DNA from: JAHFRG01 sp041495205 | GTDB taxonomy: Bacteria; Pseudomonadota; Gammaproteobacteria; Burkholderiales; JAHFRG01 | Direction: 5' to 3' | NCBI GenBank assembly: GCA_041495205.1 | Contig: JBGQCF010000026.1 | Location: forward strand, 1-30,292 | DNA: 30,292 bases | Part shown: positions 1 through 8,129 of the stretch, piece by piece | Position numbering within the stretch: position 1 is the first letter of the stretch | Layout of the letters: each line of letters opens with the position of its first letter | Program-made: the position numbers and the translations under genes | The notes under the pieces: generated by a model | What the model saw: the letters and a program-made list of their open reading frames with translations, nothing else | Database searches by the model: none | Told to the model about the DNA's origin: nothing

Positions 1-1725
1 CAAGGCGGTGGCCAACATTTCGGCAACGTGCGCATGGTCCTGGATGTTTTTTTTCAAGGCGTCGGTTCCGACCAGCAGTTCATGCAGGCCGACCCGGCCC
101 TTGTAGCCGGTCTTGTTGCACACTTCGCAGCCCACCGGCTGATAAAGGGTAAACTGCCCCTTGTCATTGCCAAAGGATTTGACCCACTCCTTGTAAATCT
201 GCTCATACGAGCCTTTCGGGTCTTTCTTCCACTGCTCGGTATGCTTGAGTTCCTCGCAGTATTCGGTGAGCAGAGCTTTCAATTCGTCCTGGTTCGGCGT
301 GTAGGCCTGCTTGCATTTGGAGCACAGGCGCTTGGCCAGACGCTGCGCCAGCACCCCCAGCAGCGCATCCGAGAAATTGAACGGGTCCATGCCCATGTCC
401 AGCAGACGGATGATGGACTCCGTCGCGCTGTTGGTGTGCAACGTGGCAAACACCAGGTGGCCGGTGAGCGAAGCCTCGATGCCGATGGAAACGGTTTCCT
501 TGTCGCGCATCTCACCCACCATGATGACATCCGGGTCGCAGCGCAGGAACGACCGCATCGCTACGGCGAAAGTGAGCCCGGCTTTCGGGTTCATTTGTAC
601 CTGGCGCAGGCCTTCCTGGGTGATTTCCACCGGATCTTCCGCGGTCCAGATCTTGGTTTCCGGGGTGTTGATATAGCCCAGCACCGAGTGCAGGGTGGTG
701 GTTTTACCTGCACCCGTCGGGCCGCACACAAAGAACAGCCCGTAAGGCTTGGAAACCACATCCTTAAGGGTTTTCAGGTTGTGCGCGCTTAAGCCCAGGG
801 TGTCGAGCGGGATGGGTTTGCCTCCCGCCAGGATGCGCATCACCACATCTTCCATTCCGCCTTGGGTCGGACAGGTGGCTACCCTCAGTTCGATATCCAG
901 CGGACCAAATTTCCTGAATTTGATCTTGCCGTCCTGGGGTTTTCTTTTTTCCGAGATGTCGAGATCGCACATGATCTTGATTCGTGCGACCAGCGCTTGG
1001 CGGTAATTGGGCGGGACTTCGAGGTAGGTCATCAATGAACCGTCTTTGCGGTAGCGGATCTTGGTTTTTTGCTTGCCCGGCCGGGGTTCGATATGTATGT
1101 CCGATGCGCCCTGATGGTAAGCTTCCACGATAATTTTGTTGACCAGCTTGACCAGTTCGTTGTCCGCAGCCGCAGAAACATCGTCACCGAATTCATTCCC
1201 GGCTTCCTCGTCATAGTTACTCGGGACCTCATCGATCGAAGATGGCTCATCTCTCATCAGTTTGTCCAGACTGATGCCACTGGCCTGCGAGAATTTGCTG
1301 ATAAGCGGGTCGAGCTTGTCATCTTCCACTACCACCGCTTCCACCGCCAGCCCGGTCTTGAATTTGATTTCATCCAGCGCGGATAAACTGGTCGGGTCGG
1401 AAAGAGCAACAAACAGGCGGTTGCCGCGCTTGTACAGGGGCAGGGCACGCTTGGTACGCATGATGTTGTCGTCGAGCACGCCTTTGGGGAAATCCTCTGG
1501 ATCAACTGCGTTGAGATCGAGTTGTGGGAAGCCGAAAGTCCGCGAAGCGAATTCGCTGACGTCGCGCGCACTGAGTTTCCCGGTTTGCAGCAATTGCGTG
1601 ATAAAACTTATGCCCGAGCTGTTAGCGTGAGCCTGGATTGCTTCTGCGTCGACCTGAATCAGCCGCCTATTTTGCACCAAGGCGCGTGCCAGACCGCTCA
1701 GGCTGCTTTGCATGGTGGCGACCAT
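1..1725 (-). CDS. pilB: PilB/GspE-family type IV pilus assembly (or type II secretion) ATPase, 3' end missing
   Basis: Cytoplasmic hexameric ATPase expected to power pilus or pseudopilus assembly. The reverse frame is open for 575 codons from ATG 1725 and runs off the left edge. An N-terminal PilB/GspE-type domain covers roughly residues 1-150. Walker A, GPTGAGKT, is at residues 335-342 and the Walker B region reads DPDVIMVGEMRD near 393-404. A tetracysteine zinc site follows: CSKC at 468-471 and CEVC at 533-536. About 61 residues separate the Cys pairs, more than the 30-40 I recall for PilB, so this may be a divergent paralogue. A GGAG lies upstream of ATG 1725; ATG 1713 is an alternative. 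It lies 96 bases after the corB-like gene. From memory, pilB follows ypjD-corB in several betaproteobacteria, which favours a pilus role, but GspE cannot be excluded. Confidence 0.85.
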   Translation of the reverse strand, partial: MVATMQSSLSGLARALVQNRRLIQVDAEAIQAHANSSGISFITQLLQTGKLSARDVSEFASRTFGFPQLDLNAVDPEDFPKGVLDDNIMRTKRALPLYKRGNRLFVALSDPTSLSALDEIKFKTGLAVEAVVVEDDKLDPLISKFSQASGISLDKLMRDEPSSIDEVPSNYDEEAGNEFGDDVSAAADNELVKLVNKIIVEAYHQGASDIHIEPRPGKQKTKIRYRKDGSLMTYLEVPPNYRQALVARIKIMCDLDISEKRKPQDGKIKFRKFGPLDIELRVATCPTQGGMEDVVMRILAGGKPIPLDTLGLSAHNLKTLKDVVSKPYGLFFVCGPTGAGKTTTLHSVLGYINTPETKIWTAEDPVEITQEGLRQVQMNPKAGLTFAVAMRSFLRCDPDVIMVGEMRDKETVSIGIEASLTGHLVFATLHTNSATESIIRLLDMGMDPFNFSDALLGVLAQRLAKRLCSKCKQAYTPNQDELKALLTEYCEELKHTEQWKKDPKGSYEQIYKEWVKSFGNDKGQFTLYQPVGCEVCNKTGYKGRVGLHELLVGTDALKKNIQDHAHVAEMLATAL

Positions 1726-1821
1726 CTTTGCTCCGGTTTTGTGAAAAAAATCACGAAAAACAATTAGAAATAATGCACTTGTTAATGTGCTTTGTAAAGG
1801 CATAGCCCCTGGATTCAGGTT

Positions 1822-3096
1822 CTATTGTGGCTTGGAAGCCTGCTGCGGGTAAATGCATACTACTTTGACCACGCGGTCCTGAGTCTGCACGATTTCCATC
1901 GGGTGGCCGGCGATCTTCAGGGTGGTACCTGCTTCGGGGATATCCCGAAAGTGCTCGAGGATTAAACCGTTCAGGGTTTTCGGCCCGTCCACTGGCAATT
2001 TCATCCCGAGCTTGCGGTTAAGATCGCGCAACAGGCTGCTGCCCTTGACCAGCACGCTGCCGTCAGCCTGCTTGTGCAGGGTCAGGCTTTGCGCCGGCGA
2101 GTGGGTGGTGAATTCGCCTATGATTTCCTCAAGGATGTCTTCAATGGTGACCAGACCCTTGAGCTCGCCATACTCGTCCACCACCAAGCCCATCCGGTTC
2201 TGGTGTTCCTGGAAATGATGCAGTTGCGAGAACAGCGGTGTGTCCGCCGGAATAAAATACGTTTCGAGCAGTATCTCGCGCAGGTTCTCCGCATTGAGCT
2301 GCTGCTCCAGGCTGAGGTTGAGCGCCCTGCGCACATGAACGATGCCGATGATGCTGTCCATCTGCCCCTGATATACCGGGAGACGGGTGTGATAGCAAGT
2401 GGCGAGCTGGCGCTTGATTACATCCAGCGGCGCGTCGATGTCGATTCCCTCGATCTGGTTGCGCGGCGTCATGACATCGTTGACGGTGATATTTTCCAGT
2501 TCGAACAGGTTCATCAAAATGCTCTGGTGCTTCTGCGGAATGAAATGGCTTGCTTCCAGCACCAGGGTGCGCAGCTCTTCCAGGCTCAGCTTGTGGGTTT
2601 CGGTAGCCGGCTTGATGCGCAGCAGCCACAGCAAAGCGCGCGCAAAAAGGTTGACGGTCCACACCACCGGATAAGACAGCTTGAGCAGCGGCGTGAGAAT
2701 ATAACTTGCCGGCAGAGCGATGCGCTCCGGATAGGATGCGCCGACGATTTTTGGAGTGATTTCGCTGAACACCAGCAGCATGAGGGTGATGCTGACCGTG
2801 CTTAAGCCCAGCACTACCTCGCTTTGACCGTACAGCTGCACTGCGATGATAGTGCTTAAAGTGGTGGCCGCCGCATTTGTCAGCGTGTTGCCGAGCAGAA
2901 TCACACCGAGCAACTTGTCGGTTTTGGCCAGCAATTGTGAAGTGAGCCGCGCACTGCTATTGCCGAGTTGAACCTGATGCTTCAACCGGTAGCGGTTGAG
3001 CGCCATCATGCTGGTTTCGGAGATGGAGAAAAAAGCGGAGACGATGAGCAGAATGACGAGCGCGCCGAACAATGCGCTTATAGGGATTTCTTGCAA
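1822..3096 (-). CDS. corB: CorB/YfjD-like membrane protein with DUF21, CBS pair and CorC_HlyC domains
   Basis: A 424-residue inner-membrane protein of the HlyC/CorC (CNNM-like) family, linked to divalent-cation (Mg/Co) handling; the transported ion cannot be read from the sequence. The N-terminal DUF21 part has about four membrane segments and the family motif SISETSMMALNRYRLKH. A CBS pair follows, with NDVMTPRNQIEGID at its start and VVDEYGELKGLVTIEDILEE near its end. The C-terminal CorC_HlyC domain includes the motif DGPKTLNGLILE. The length matches E. coli YfjD. The start appears to be TTG at 3096: an in-frame TAA lies just upstream and no ATG precedes the first membrane segment. It follows ypjD by about 84 bases on the same strand, as in the E. 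coli ffh-ypjD-yfjD neighbourhood. Confidence 0.9.
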   Translation of the reverse strand: MQEIPISALFGALVILLIVSAFFSISETSMMALNRYRLKHQVQLGNSSARLTSQLLAKTDKLLGVILLGNTLTNAAATTLSTIIAVQLYGQSEVVLGLSTVSITLMLLVFSEITPKIVGASYPERIALPASYILTPLLKLSYPVVWTVNLFARALLWLLRIKPATETHKLSLEELRTLVLEASHFIPQKHQSILMNLFELENITVNDVMTPRNQIEGIDIDAPLDVIKRQLATCYHTRLPVYQGQMDSIIGIVHVRRALNLSLEQQLNAENLREILLETYFIPADTPLFSQLHHFQEHQNRMGLVVDEYGELKGLVTIEDILEEIIGEFTTHSPAQSLTLHKQADGSVLVKGSSLLRDLNRKLGMKLPVDGPKTLNGLILEHFRDIPEAGTTLKIAGHPMEIVQTQDRVVKVVCIYPQQASKPQ

Positions 3097-3180
3097 AGGG
3101 ATTTAGCTGCTTGGAATGAGATGATTTGAGTATCGGCTGCGCAAACGCTCCTTGTCAAGTTGCGCCGCAGCGCGGGCGCT

Positions 3181-4011
3181 TCAGCGGTGCAGTATGACTT
3201 CCAGCACGAACTTGCTGCCGATATAAGCGAGGATGAGCGCGATGAAACCGGCCCATGTCCAGCGCATCGCGGTACGGCCGCGCCAGCCGTAAATTTTCCT
3301 GCCGCCGAGCAACGCCGCGAAGATGCCCCAGGAAATGAAAGCGAACAGCGTTTTGTGCGTAAATTGCGCTGGCTTGTGGAACAATTCTTCGGAGAACAGT
3401 ATGCCGCTTGCCAGCGCCAAGGTGAGCAGTACGAAACCGGTGGCGATGATGCGAAACAGCAATGTTTCCATGGTCAACAGCGGCGGCAGGGTGTGCAGCA
3501 TGACCGGCAGCGTGCCGTCATGCAGGCGGCGCTCCACCATCGCCATCAGTACCGCATGCAATGCGGCGATGGTGAACAAGCTGTAGGCAAGTATGGAGAG
3601 CAGGAAATGTGCAGGAAACGCCGGCAGCCCGGTATTGGAAAGCATATGCGTAGTGGGCAGCAGCCAAGGCAGCAGCACGCACGCTGCGGCGAGCGGCAGC
3701 ACCAGCGCTTGCAAGCCTTCCATGTTGTAAATCAAACTCACCGTCCAGTAAATGAGCACCGCTAGCCATAGTATCGCCGATACCGCGTTGCCCACGCCGA
3801 GATTGAAGCCGGTACTGGTGAAAGTGGATTGGTAGAGTAGCGCGGTGTGCAAAGTCAGCGGAACCAGAACTGCAAATTTCTCCCACTTGCGGATGCCCTC
3901 CCCATTACTGCTTGCCCGGGGCGTGCCGGGCTGCCAGCGCGTGCGCCAGAAATGCAGCCCGAGGAGCGCGTAGAGCAGTGCAGTGATGAGATAAGGTAAA
4001 ATAGCGGACAT
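3181..4011 (-). CDS. ypjD: YpjD, CcsA-like cytochrome c assembly family inner-membrane protein
   Basis: Polytopic inner-membrane protein with about eight hydrophobic segments, similar to E. coli YpjD (CorE) and to the CcsA/CcmF haem-handling fold. The central part, HFLLSILAYSLFTIAAL, and the region ending LASGILFSEELF resemble this family. Its real function is uncertain: either cytochrome c biogenesis or, with CorB, cation homeostasis. The ATG at 4011 gives a protein beginning at the first membrane helix, but I see no ribosome site before it. A TTG at 4044 has a GAGG five bases upstream and would add eleven residues, so the start is open. It is divergent from ffh, with only about 40-75 bases between the two starts, so promoter elements must be crowded into that gap or overlap a coding end. 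Confidence 0.87.
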   Translation of the reverse strand: MSAILPYLITALLYALLGLHFWRTRWQPGTPRASSNGEGIRKWEKFAVLVPLTLHTALLYQSTFTSTGFNLGVGNAVSAILWLAVLIYWTVSLIYNMEGLQALVLPLAAACVLLPWLLPTTHMLSNTGLPAFPAHFLLSILAYSLFTIAALHAVLMAMVERRLHDGTLPVMLHTLPPLLTMETLLFRIIATGFVLLTLALASGILFSEELFHKPAQFTHKTLFAFISWGIFAALLGGRKIYGWRGRTAMRWTWAGFIALILAYIGSKFVLEVILHR

Positions 4012-4086
4012 GCTGATCACGAACGGCATTGGTTGGTTTTTCAAGTCTACCTCAACTCAGAGCGCAAGGCATTATCGGGAGCTTCC

Positions 4087-5436
4087 ATGTTTGATCATCT
4101 CGCGCAGCGGCTTTCCGGTGTCATAAAAAGCCTGCGCGGCCAGGTACGCCTGACCGAGAGCAATATCCAGGACGCAATGCGTGAAGTGCGCATGGCGCTA
4201 CTGGAGGCGGATGTCGCGCTGCCGGCGGTCAAGGACTTCATCAGCCGGGTCAAAGAAAAAGCGCTCGGCCAGGAGGTGCTGGCGAGCCTCACTCCCGGGC
4301 AGGCGGTGGTCGGCGTAGTGCATCGTGAATTGACTCGGTTAATGGGCGAAGTCGGCTCCTCACTCAACCTTGCCACTGTGCCGCCGGCGGTTATTTTGCT
4401 CGCAGGCCTGCAAGGCTCGGGCAAGACCACGACCAGCGCCAAACTCGCCAAGCTCCTTCGCGAACAAATGAGAAAGAAAGTGCTGCTGGCAAGCTGCGAT
4501 GTTTACCGCCCTGCCGCGATCGAACAGTTGCGTACATTGGCAAAACAGATCCACGCGGATTTCTTTCCGGTTGACGCGGCGAGTAAACCTCTTGCCATTG
4601 CCGAGCGCGCTCTCGATTTTGCACGCAAGCATTTTCATGATGTGCTGATCGTGGATAGCGCGGGACGGCTGGCGATTGATGAAGCCATGATGAGGGAAAT
4701 CAGCGAACTGCATGCAGTGCTCAAGCCAATTGAAACCCTGTTCGTGGTGGACGCGATGCAGGGACAGGATGCGGTAAACACCGCCAAAGCGTTTGCCGAT
4801 GCGTTGCCGCTGACGGGCGTGGTGCTGAGCAAATTGGACGGCGACGCGCGAGGCGGCGCCGCGCTGTCGGTACGCTTTGTCACCGGGAAACCCATCAAAT
4901 TTGCCGGCACAAGCGAAAAACTCGACGGGCTGGAGGCGTTTCATCCGGAGCGCATGGCTTCGCGCATCCTTGGCATGGGCGATGTTCTGTCCCTGATCGA
5001 GGAAGTGCAGCGCGGGGTAGACCGGAGTGAAGCACAGAAACTGTCGCAGAAAGTCAAGGAGGGCAAAAGCTTCGATTTGGAAGATTTCAAGGCGCAGATC
5101 CAGCAAATGAAAAAAATCGGAGGATTGGGCAAACTAATGGACAAGCTTCCCGGACAGCTTGGGCAGGCGATGCAGGGCGCGCAAGTGGATGACAAAGCGA
5201 TCGGGCGCATCGAGGGCATCATCAATTCAATGACGCCGCAGGAACGCGCCGAACCGGAAATCCTTAAGGCCTCGCGCAAACGGCGCATCGCCGCCGGCGC
5301 CGGTGCCAGCGTCCAGGAAGTAAACCGCCTGCTCAATCAGTTTGAGCAAGCGCAGAAGATGATGAAAATGATGTCCAAGGGTGGCATGGCAAAGATGATG
5401 AGGAGCATGAAGGGCATGTTCCCCGGGGTGCATTGA
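4087..5436 (+). CDS. ffh: Signal recognition particle GTPase Ffh (SRP54)
   Basis: Protein subunit of the signal recognition particle; it binds 4.5S RNA and the signal sequences of nascent membrane proteins and docks with FtsY. At 449 residues it has the usual length. The N domain covers about residues 1-90. The G domain has GLQGSGKTT at 107-115, DSAGR at 190-194 and KLDGDARGG near 250. The C-terminal M domain is methionine-rich (KMMKMMSKGGMAKMM) and ends in a basic helix. The G3 motif is DSAGR instead of the common DTAGR, a conservative change. The start ATG 4087 has GGGAG six bases upstream; an in-frame extension to 4033 is unlikely. It precedes rpsP-rimM-trmD-rplS, the order seen in E. coli. 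Confidence 0.98.
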   Translation: MFDHLAQRLSGVIKSLRGQVRLTESNIQDAMREVRMALLEADVALPAVKDFISRVKEKALGQEVLASLTPGQAVVGVVHRELTRLMGEVGSSLNLATVPPAVILLAGLQGSGKTTTSAKLAKLLREQMRKKVLLASCDVYRPAAIEQLRTLAKQIHADFFPVDAASKPLAIAERALDFARKHFHDVLIVDSAGRLAIDEAMMREISELHAVLKPIETLFVVDAMQGQDAVNTAKAFADALPLTGVVLSKLDGDARGGAALSVRFVTGKPIKFAGTSEKLDGLEAFHPERMASRILGMGDVLSLIEEVQRGVDRSEAQKLSQKVKEGKSFDLEDFKAQIQQMKKIGGLGKLMDKLPGQLGQAMQGAQVDDKAIGRIEGIINSMTPQERAEPEILKASRKRRIAAGAGASVQEVNRLLNQFEQAQKMMKMMSKGGMAKMMRSMKGMFPGVH

Positions 5437-5501
5437 TTCGAATTTCCCTTTGCTTAGCCTCAACCACGTACGGGACTGATGCTTGGCGGTACCATCCAGT
5501 C

Positions 5502-5523
5502 CGCGGTCGGCAGCCAGACCGCG
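5502..5523 (+). other. Inverted repeat in the ffh-rpsP gap
   Basis: CGCGGTC (5502-5508) and GACCGCG (5517-5523) form a perfect 7-bp stem with an 8-base loop. No T-run follows, so it is not a convincing intrinsic terminator; it may be a weak attenuator or chance. Confidence 0.3.
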
Positions 5524-5537
5524 ATGACGCTTTGCCC

Positions 5538-5567
5538 TTGCCATGGTTGCGGAAACAGGCGTAAAAT
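5538..5567 (+). promoter_or_regulatory. Candidate sigma-70 promoter for the rpsP operon
   Basis: TTGCCA at 5538-5543 and TAAAAT at 5562-5567 are separated by 18 bases and lie about 30 bases before the rpsP start. The position fits an operon promoter downstream of ffh. Support is pattern only. Confidence 0.4.
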
Positions 5568-5598
5568 CACGCCCTTCGGATTTTCTGAATGGATTGCC

Positions 5599-5853
5599 AT
5601 GGTAGTGATTCGACTTTCGCGCGGCGGCGCTAAAAAACGCCCGTTTTTTAACGTGGTGGTGGCGGATTCGCGCCGCTCGCGTGACGGCAAGTTCATCGAG
5701 CGCATCGGTTTTTACGACCCGATGGCGCCACAAGGCCATGAATCGTTGCGCATCAAAATGGACCGGATAAACCACTGGCAGGGCCGCGGCGCCAAGCTGA
5801 GCGATACCGTGGTCAGGCTGGTCAAGCAATTTGGTGCGCAAAAAGCGGCCTGA
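5599..5853 (+). CDS. rpsP: 30S ribosomal protein S16
   Basis: Small-subunit ribosomal protein that binds 16S rRNA and helps 30S assembly. The protein is 84 residues, the normal length, and carries the S16 signature: a VIRLSRGGAKKRPFFNVVVA start, then IERIGFYDP and the DRINHW segment. ATG 5599 gives the canonical N-terminus; an in-frame upstream ATG at 5479 would add 40 residues unlike S16. It opens the rpsP-rimM-trmD-rplS operon, and rimM begins inside its last codons, which suggests translational coupling. Confidence 0.97.
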   Translation: MVVIRLSRGGAKKRPFFNVVVADSRRSRDGKFIERIGFYDPMAPQGHESLRIKMDRINHWQGRGAKLSDTVVRLVKQFGAQKAA

Positions 5854-6346
5854 AAAAATAGTGGTGATGGGGCGTATCACCGCTCCGTATGGTGTGAAGG
5901 GTTGGATAAAAATCCATCCTTACACCGAGGCGATCGAAGGCTTGACCCGCTACGTCGCATGGTGGCTGGGGAAAGAAGGCGAGTGGCGCGAAGCCGCAGT
6001 CATCGAATCCAGGTCCCAAGGCAAGACACTGGTGTCAAAACTGCAGGGCTGCGACGACCGCGCAGCGGCGCAACTGCTCAAGAACCAGCATATCGCAGTT
6101 CAGCGCAGTCAGTTGCCGGCAGCCAAGGAAGGGGAATATTACTGGGCTGATCTAATCGGCCTTGAGGTTGTAAACCTGAGTGGTGAAGCGCTGGGCGTGG
6201 TAAGCGCGCTGTTTGCCACTGGGGCCAACGATGTATTGAGGGTTCAGGGTGATCGCGAGCGCCTGATACCTTTTATTCCCCAGGTCGTGCGCGAAGTCAA
6301 TCTGGATGCGGCATTAATAAGGGTGGACTGGGAACTGGATTACTAA
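5831..6346 (+). CDS. rimM: Ribosome maturation factor RimM
   Basis: Assembly factor for the 30S head that binds S19. The 171-residue protein has the N-terminal RimM domain (IVVMGRITAPYGVKGWIKI, about residues 10-28) and a C-terminal PRC barrel beginning at EYYWADLIGLEV with the conserved TGANDVLRV. The first codon could be TTG 5831 or GTG 5834. The later ATG at 5867 would cut off part of the first strand, so an early start overlapping rpsP by about 20 bases is preferred. Its TAA shares one base with the trmD ATG (TAATG), typical of coupled translation. Confidence 0.95.
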   Translation: MVRKKRPEKIVVMGRITAPYGVKGWIKIHPYTEAIEGLTRYVAWWLGKEGEWREAAVIESRSQGKTLVSKLQGCDDRAAAQLLKNQHIAVQRSQLPAAKEGEYYWADLIGLEVVNLSGEALGVVSALFATGANDVLRVQGDRERLIPFIPQVVREVNLDAALIRVDWELDY

Positions 6347-7101
6347 TGCTCTTCGATGTGATAAGCCTGTTCCCGCAGATGTTTGATGCGCTCACCGAAT
6401 ACGGGATAACGCGGCGCGCCAGGGAAGACGGGCATTACCGGCTTAAGGTTTGGAACCCGCGGCAGTTCACCACGGACAATTATCATGCAGTGGACGACCG
6501 GCCCTACGGCGGCGGCCCGGGCATGGTGATGCTGGCACAGCCGCTGCAGGATGCAATAAATGCCGCCAGGCAGCATCAGAACCAAGCCGGTATTGCGCAG
6601 ACCAGAGTCATTTATTTATCGCCGCAAGGCAGGGTGTTGAACCACGGCCTGGTTGCGGAGCTGGCAAGACAGCCGGGCTTGATTCTGCTGGCAGGCCGTT
6701 ATGAAGGCATCGATGAGCGGCTGATTCAGCGTGAGGTGGGTGAAGAAATCTCGCTCGGCGATTTCGTGCTCTCAGGCGGGGAACTCGCGGCGATAGTACT
6801 GTTGGATTGCATCATCAGGCAGCTGCCCGGCGTACTGGGCGATGCGCAATCGGCGGAACAGGATTCGTTTGTAAACGGCCTGCTGGATTGCCCGCAGTAC
6901 ACGCGCCCGGAAGTATATGCGGGCATGGCAGCGCCGCAGGTGCTGCTTTCCGGCCATCATGCGGAGATAAGCCGCTGGCGGCTGAAACAGAAGCTGGGCA
7001 GGACCTGGCTCAGACGCCCGGATTTGCTGGAAAAGCGCGGGTTGAACGCCGATGAACGAAAGTTGCTCGCCGAATTCAAACAGGAACAGGACAAAGGGTA
7101 A
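6346..7101 (+). CDS. trmD: tRNA (guanine-N1)-methyltransferase TrmD
   Basis: Methylates G37 of tRNAs that read CUN, CCN and CGG codons, using S-adenosylmethionine, and so prevents +1 frameshifting. The 251-residue protein has the trefoil-knot SAM site seen as YLSPQGRVL, LLAGRYEGIDERL and EISLGDFVLSGGELA, and the early DDRPYGGGPGMVM loop. It overlaps rimM by one base and precedes rplS by three bases in the conserved operon. Confidence 0.98.
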   Translation: MLFDVISLFPQMFDALTEYGITRRAREDGHYRLKVWNPRQFTTDNYHAVDDRPYGGGPGMVMLAQPLQDAINAARQHQNQAGIAQTRVIYLSPQGRVLNHGLVAELARQPGLILLAGRYEGIDERLIQREVGEEISLGDFVLSGGELAAIVLLDCIIRQLPGVLGDAQSAEQDSFVNGLLDCPQYTRPEVYAGMAAPQVLLSGHHAEISRWRLKQKLGRTWLRRPDLLEKRGLNADERKLLAEFKQEQDKG

Positions 7102-7104
7102 GCA

Positions 7105-7509
7105 ATGGACCTGATTAAACAGCTTGAAGCCGAGGAAATCAAAAGGCTCGCCAAGAACATTCCGGATTTCGCTCCCGGCGATACCGTGGTGGTGAACGTC
7201 AACGTGGTGGAAGGCGACCGCAAGCGGATACAGGCGTATGAAGGCATGGTGGTGGCGAAGCGCAATCGCGGCCTCAATTCCTCCTTCATCGTGCGCAAAG
7301 TGTCTTCAGGCGAAGGCGTGGAGCGCACTTTTCAGACTTATTCGCCTTTGATTGCCAGCATCGAGATCAAGCGCAAGGGCGATGTCAAACGTGCCAAGCT
7401 CTACTATCTGCGCCAGCGTTCCGGCAAGGCAGCGCGTATTCGCGAGAAGCTCACCGGCCAGGAAATGCTGGACCCGGGGCAGGAAGACGCTCCAACCCCA
7501 AAGCAATAA
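7105..7509 (+). CDS. rplS: 50S ribosomal protein L19
   Basis: Large-subunit protein at the 30S-50S interface. The L19 signature is clear: IPDFAPGDTVVVNV, then RIQAYEGMVVAKRNRG, then the FIVRKVSSGEGVERTF and KAARIREKL segments. At 134 residues it is longer than the usual 115 or so; the extra part is an acidic, proline-containing C-terminal tail. It is the last gene of the operon and is followed within 13 bases by an intrinsic terminator. Confidence 0.98.
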   Translation: MDLIKQLEAEEIKRLAKNIPDFAPGDTVVVNVNVVEGDRKRIQAYEGMVVAKRNRGLNSSFIVRKVSSGEGVERTFQTYSPLIASIEIKRKGDVKRAKLYYLRQRSGKAARIREKLTGQEMLDPGQEDAPTPKQ

Positions 7510-7521
7510 TTTCATCCCTCT

Positions 7522-7556
7522 AAACGCGGTGGTATTCTCCGCCGCGTTTTATTTTC
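7522..7556 (+). terminator. Rho-independent terminator after rplS
   Basis: AAACGCGGTGG (7522-7532) pairs with CCGCCGCGTTT (7539-7549) around a six-base loop, with one G-T wobble. A T-rich tract, TTTTATTTT, follows immediately. Confidence 0.85.
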
Positions 7557-7565
7557 TTCCGCTAA

Positions 7566-7601
7566 GGAACCTCTGATTAAGTCCCACGCGGTTGCGACGG
7601 C
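7566..7601. repeat. Solo end of the dispersed GGAACCTCTGATTAAG element
   Basis: This 36-base stretch matches the right end of the 396-bp element at 11117-11512, read in reverse, with a single difference (T for C at 7582). No partner end is seen nearby. It sits just after the rplS terminator and before ogt, so it is either a relic of a larger copy or a solo terminal repeat. Confidence 0.75.
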
Positions 7602-7646
7602 AAATAAGCCATTGTAGTTTCATCGCGGCTGCGCTATCTTTTCTCT

Positions 7647-8129
7647 ATGCGAAAAACTGGAACGATAAACGGCTACCAGGCACGGCTTGCAACACCTTTC
7701 GCAGTGCTGGGCATTCGCCATGAAGGAGACTGCCTGACCGGCATTGACTTCCTGCCGAGCAAAACCGCGCCACGTCCCGCGCAAACCGGCTTTGCAAAAG
7801 AGGTATGCCGGCAGCTCAAGGCTTATCTTGGCGACCCCGACGCGCGTTTTGACCTGCCGTACCGGCTCAGCGGCACGCAATATCAACGCCGGGTGTGGCA
7901 GCTTATCCGGCAGATTCCGCGCGGGCGCACCCTGACCTATGGGGAGCTTGCGCGCAAGCTCTTTTCCGGGCCGCGCGCGGTGGGGCAGGCATGTGGCGCC
8001 AATCCCATCCCCATCATCGTCCCCTGCCACCGCGTGCTCGGCAGCGGAAATCTGGGCGGATTCATGAATTGCGACGAGGGCGACCCGCTGGCGATCAAGC
8101 GCTGGCTGCTCAACCATGAGCGAAGTTGA
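7647..8129 (+). CDS. ogt: Methylated-DNA--protein-cysteine methyltransferase (Ogt/MGMT)
   Basis: Repairs O6-alkylguanine and O4-alkylthymine by moving the alkyl group to its own cysteine. The 160-residue protein has an N-terminal RNase-H-like part and a C-terminal DNA-binding domain. That domain carries YQRRVWQLIRQIPRGRTLTYG, the helix GPRAVGQACGANP and the active site IIVPCHRVLGSGN, followed by GGF. The ATG 7647 is the only start that keeps the N-terminal domain. The last 14 bases overlap xerD, so the two genes are probably co-transcribed. Confidence 0.95.
   Translation: MRKTGTINGYQARLATPFAVLGIRHEGDCLTGIDFLPSKTAPRPAQTGFAKEVCRQLKAYLGDPDARFDLPYRLSGTQYQRRVWQLIRQIPRGRTLTYGELARKLFSGPRAVGQACGANPIPIIVPCHRVLGSGNLGGFMNCDEGDPLAIKRWLLNHERS

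Noticed and set aside
28..792. 254-residue forward ORF
   Set aside because: It is antisense to the PilB/GspE ATPase, whose motifs are unmistakable.
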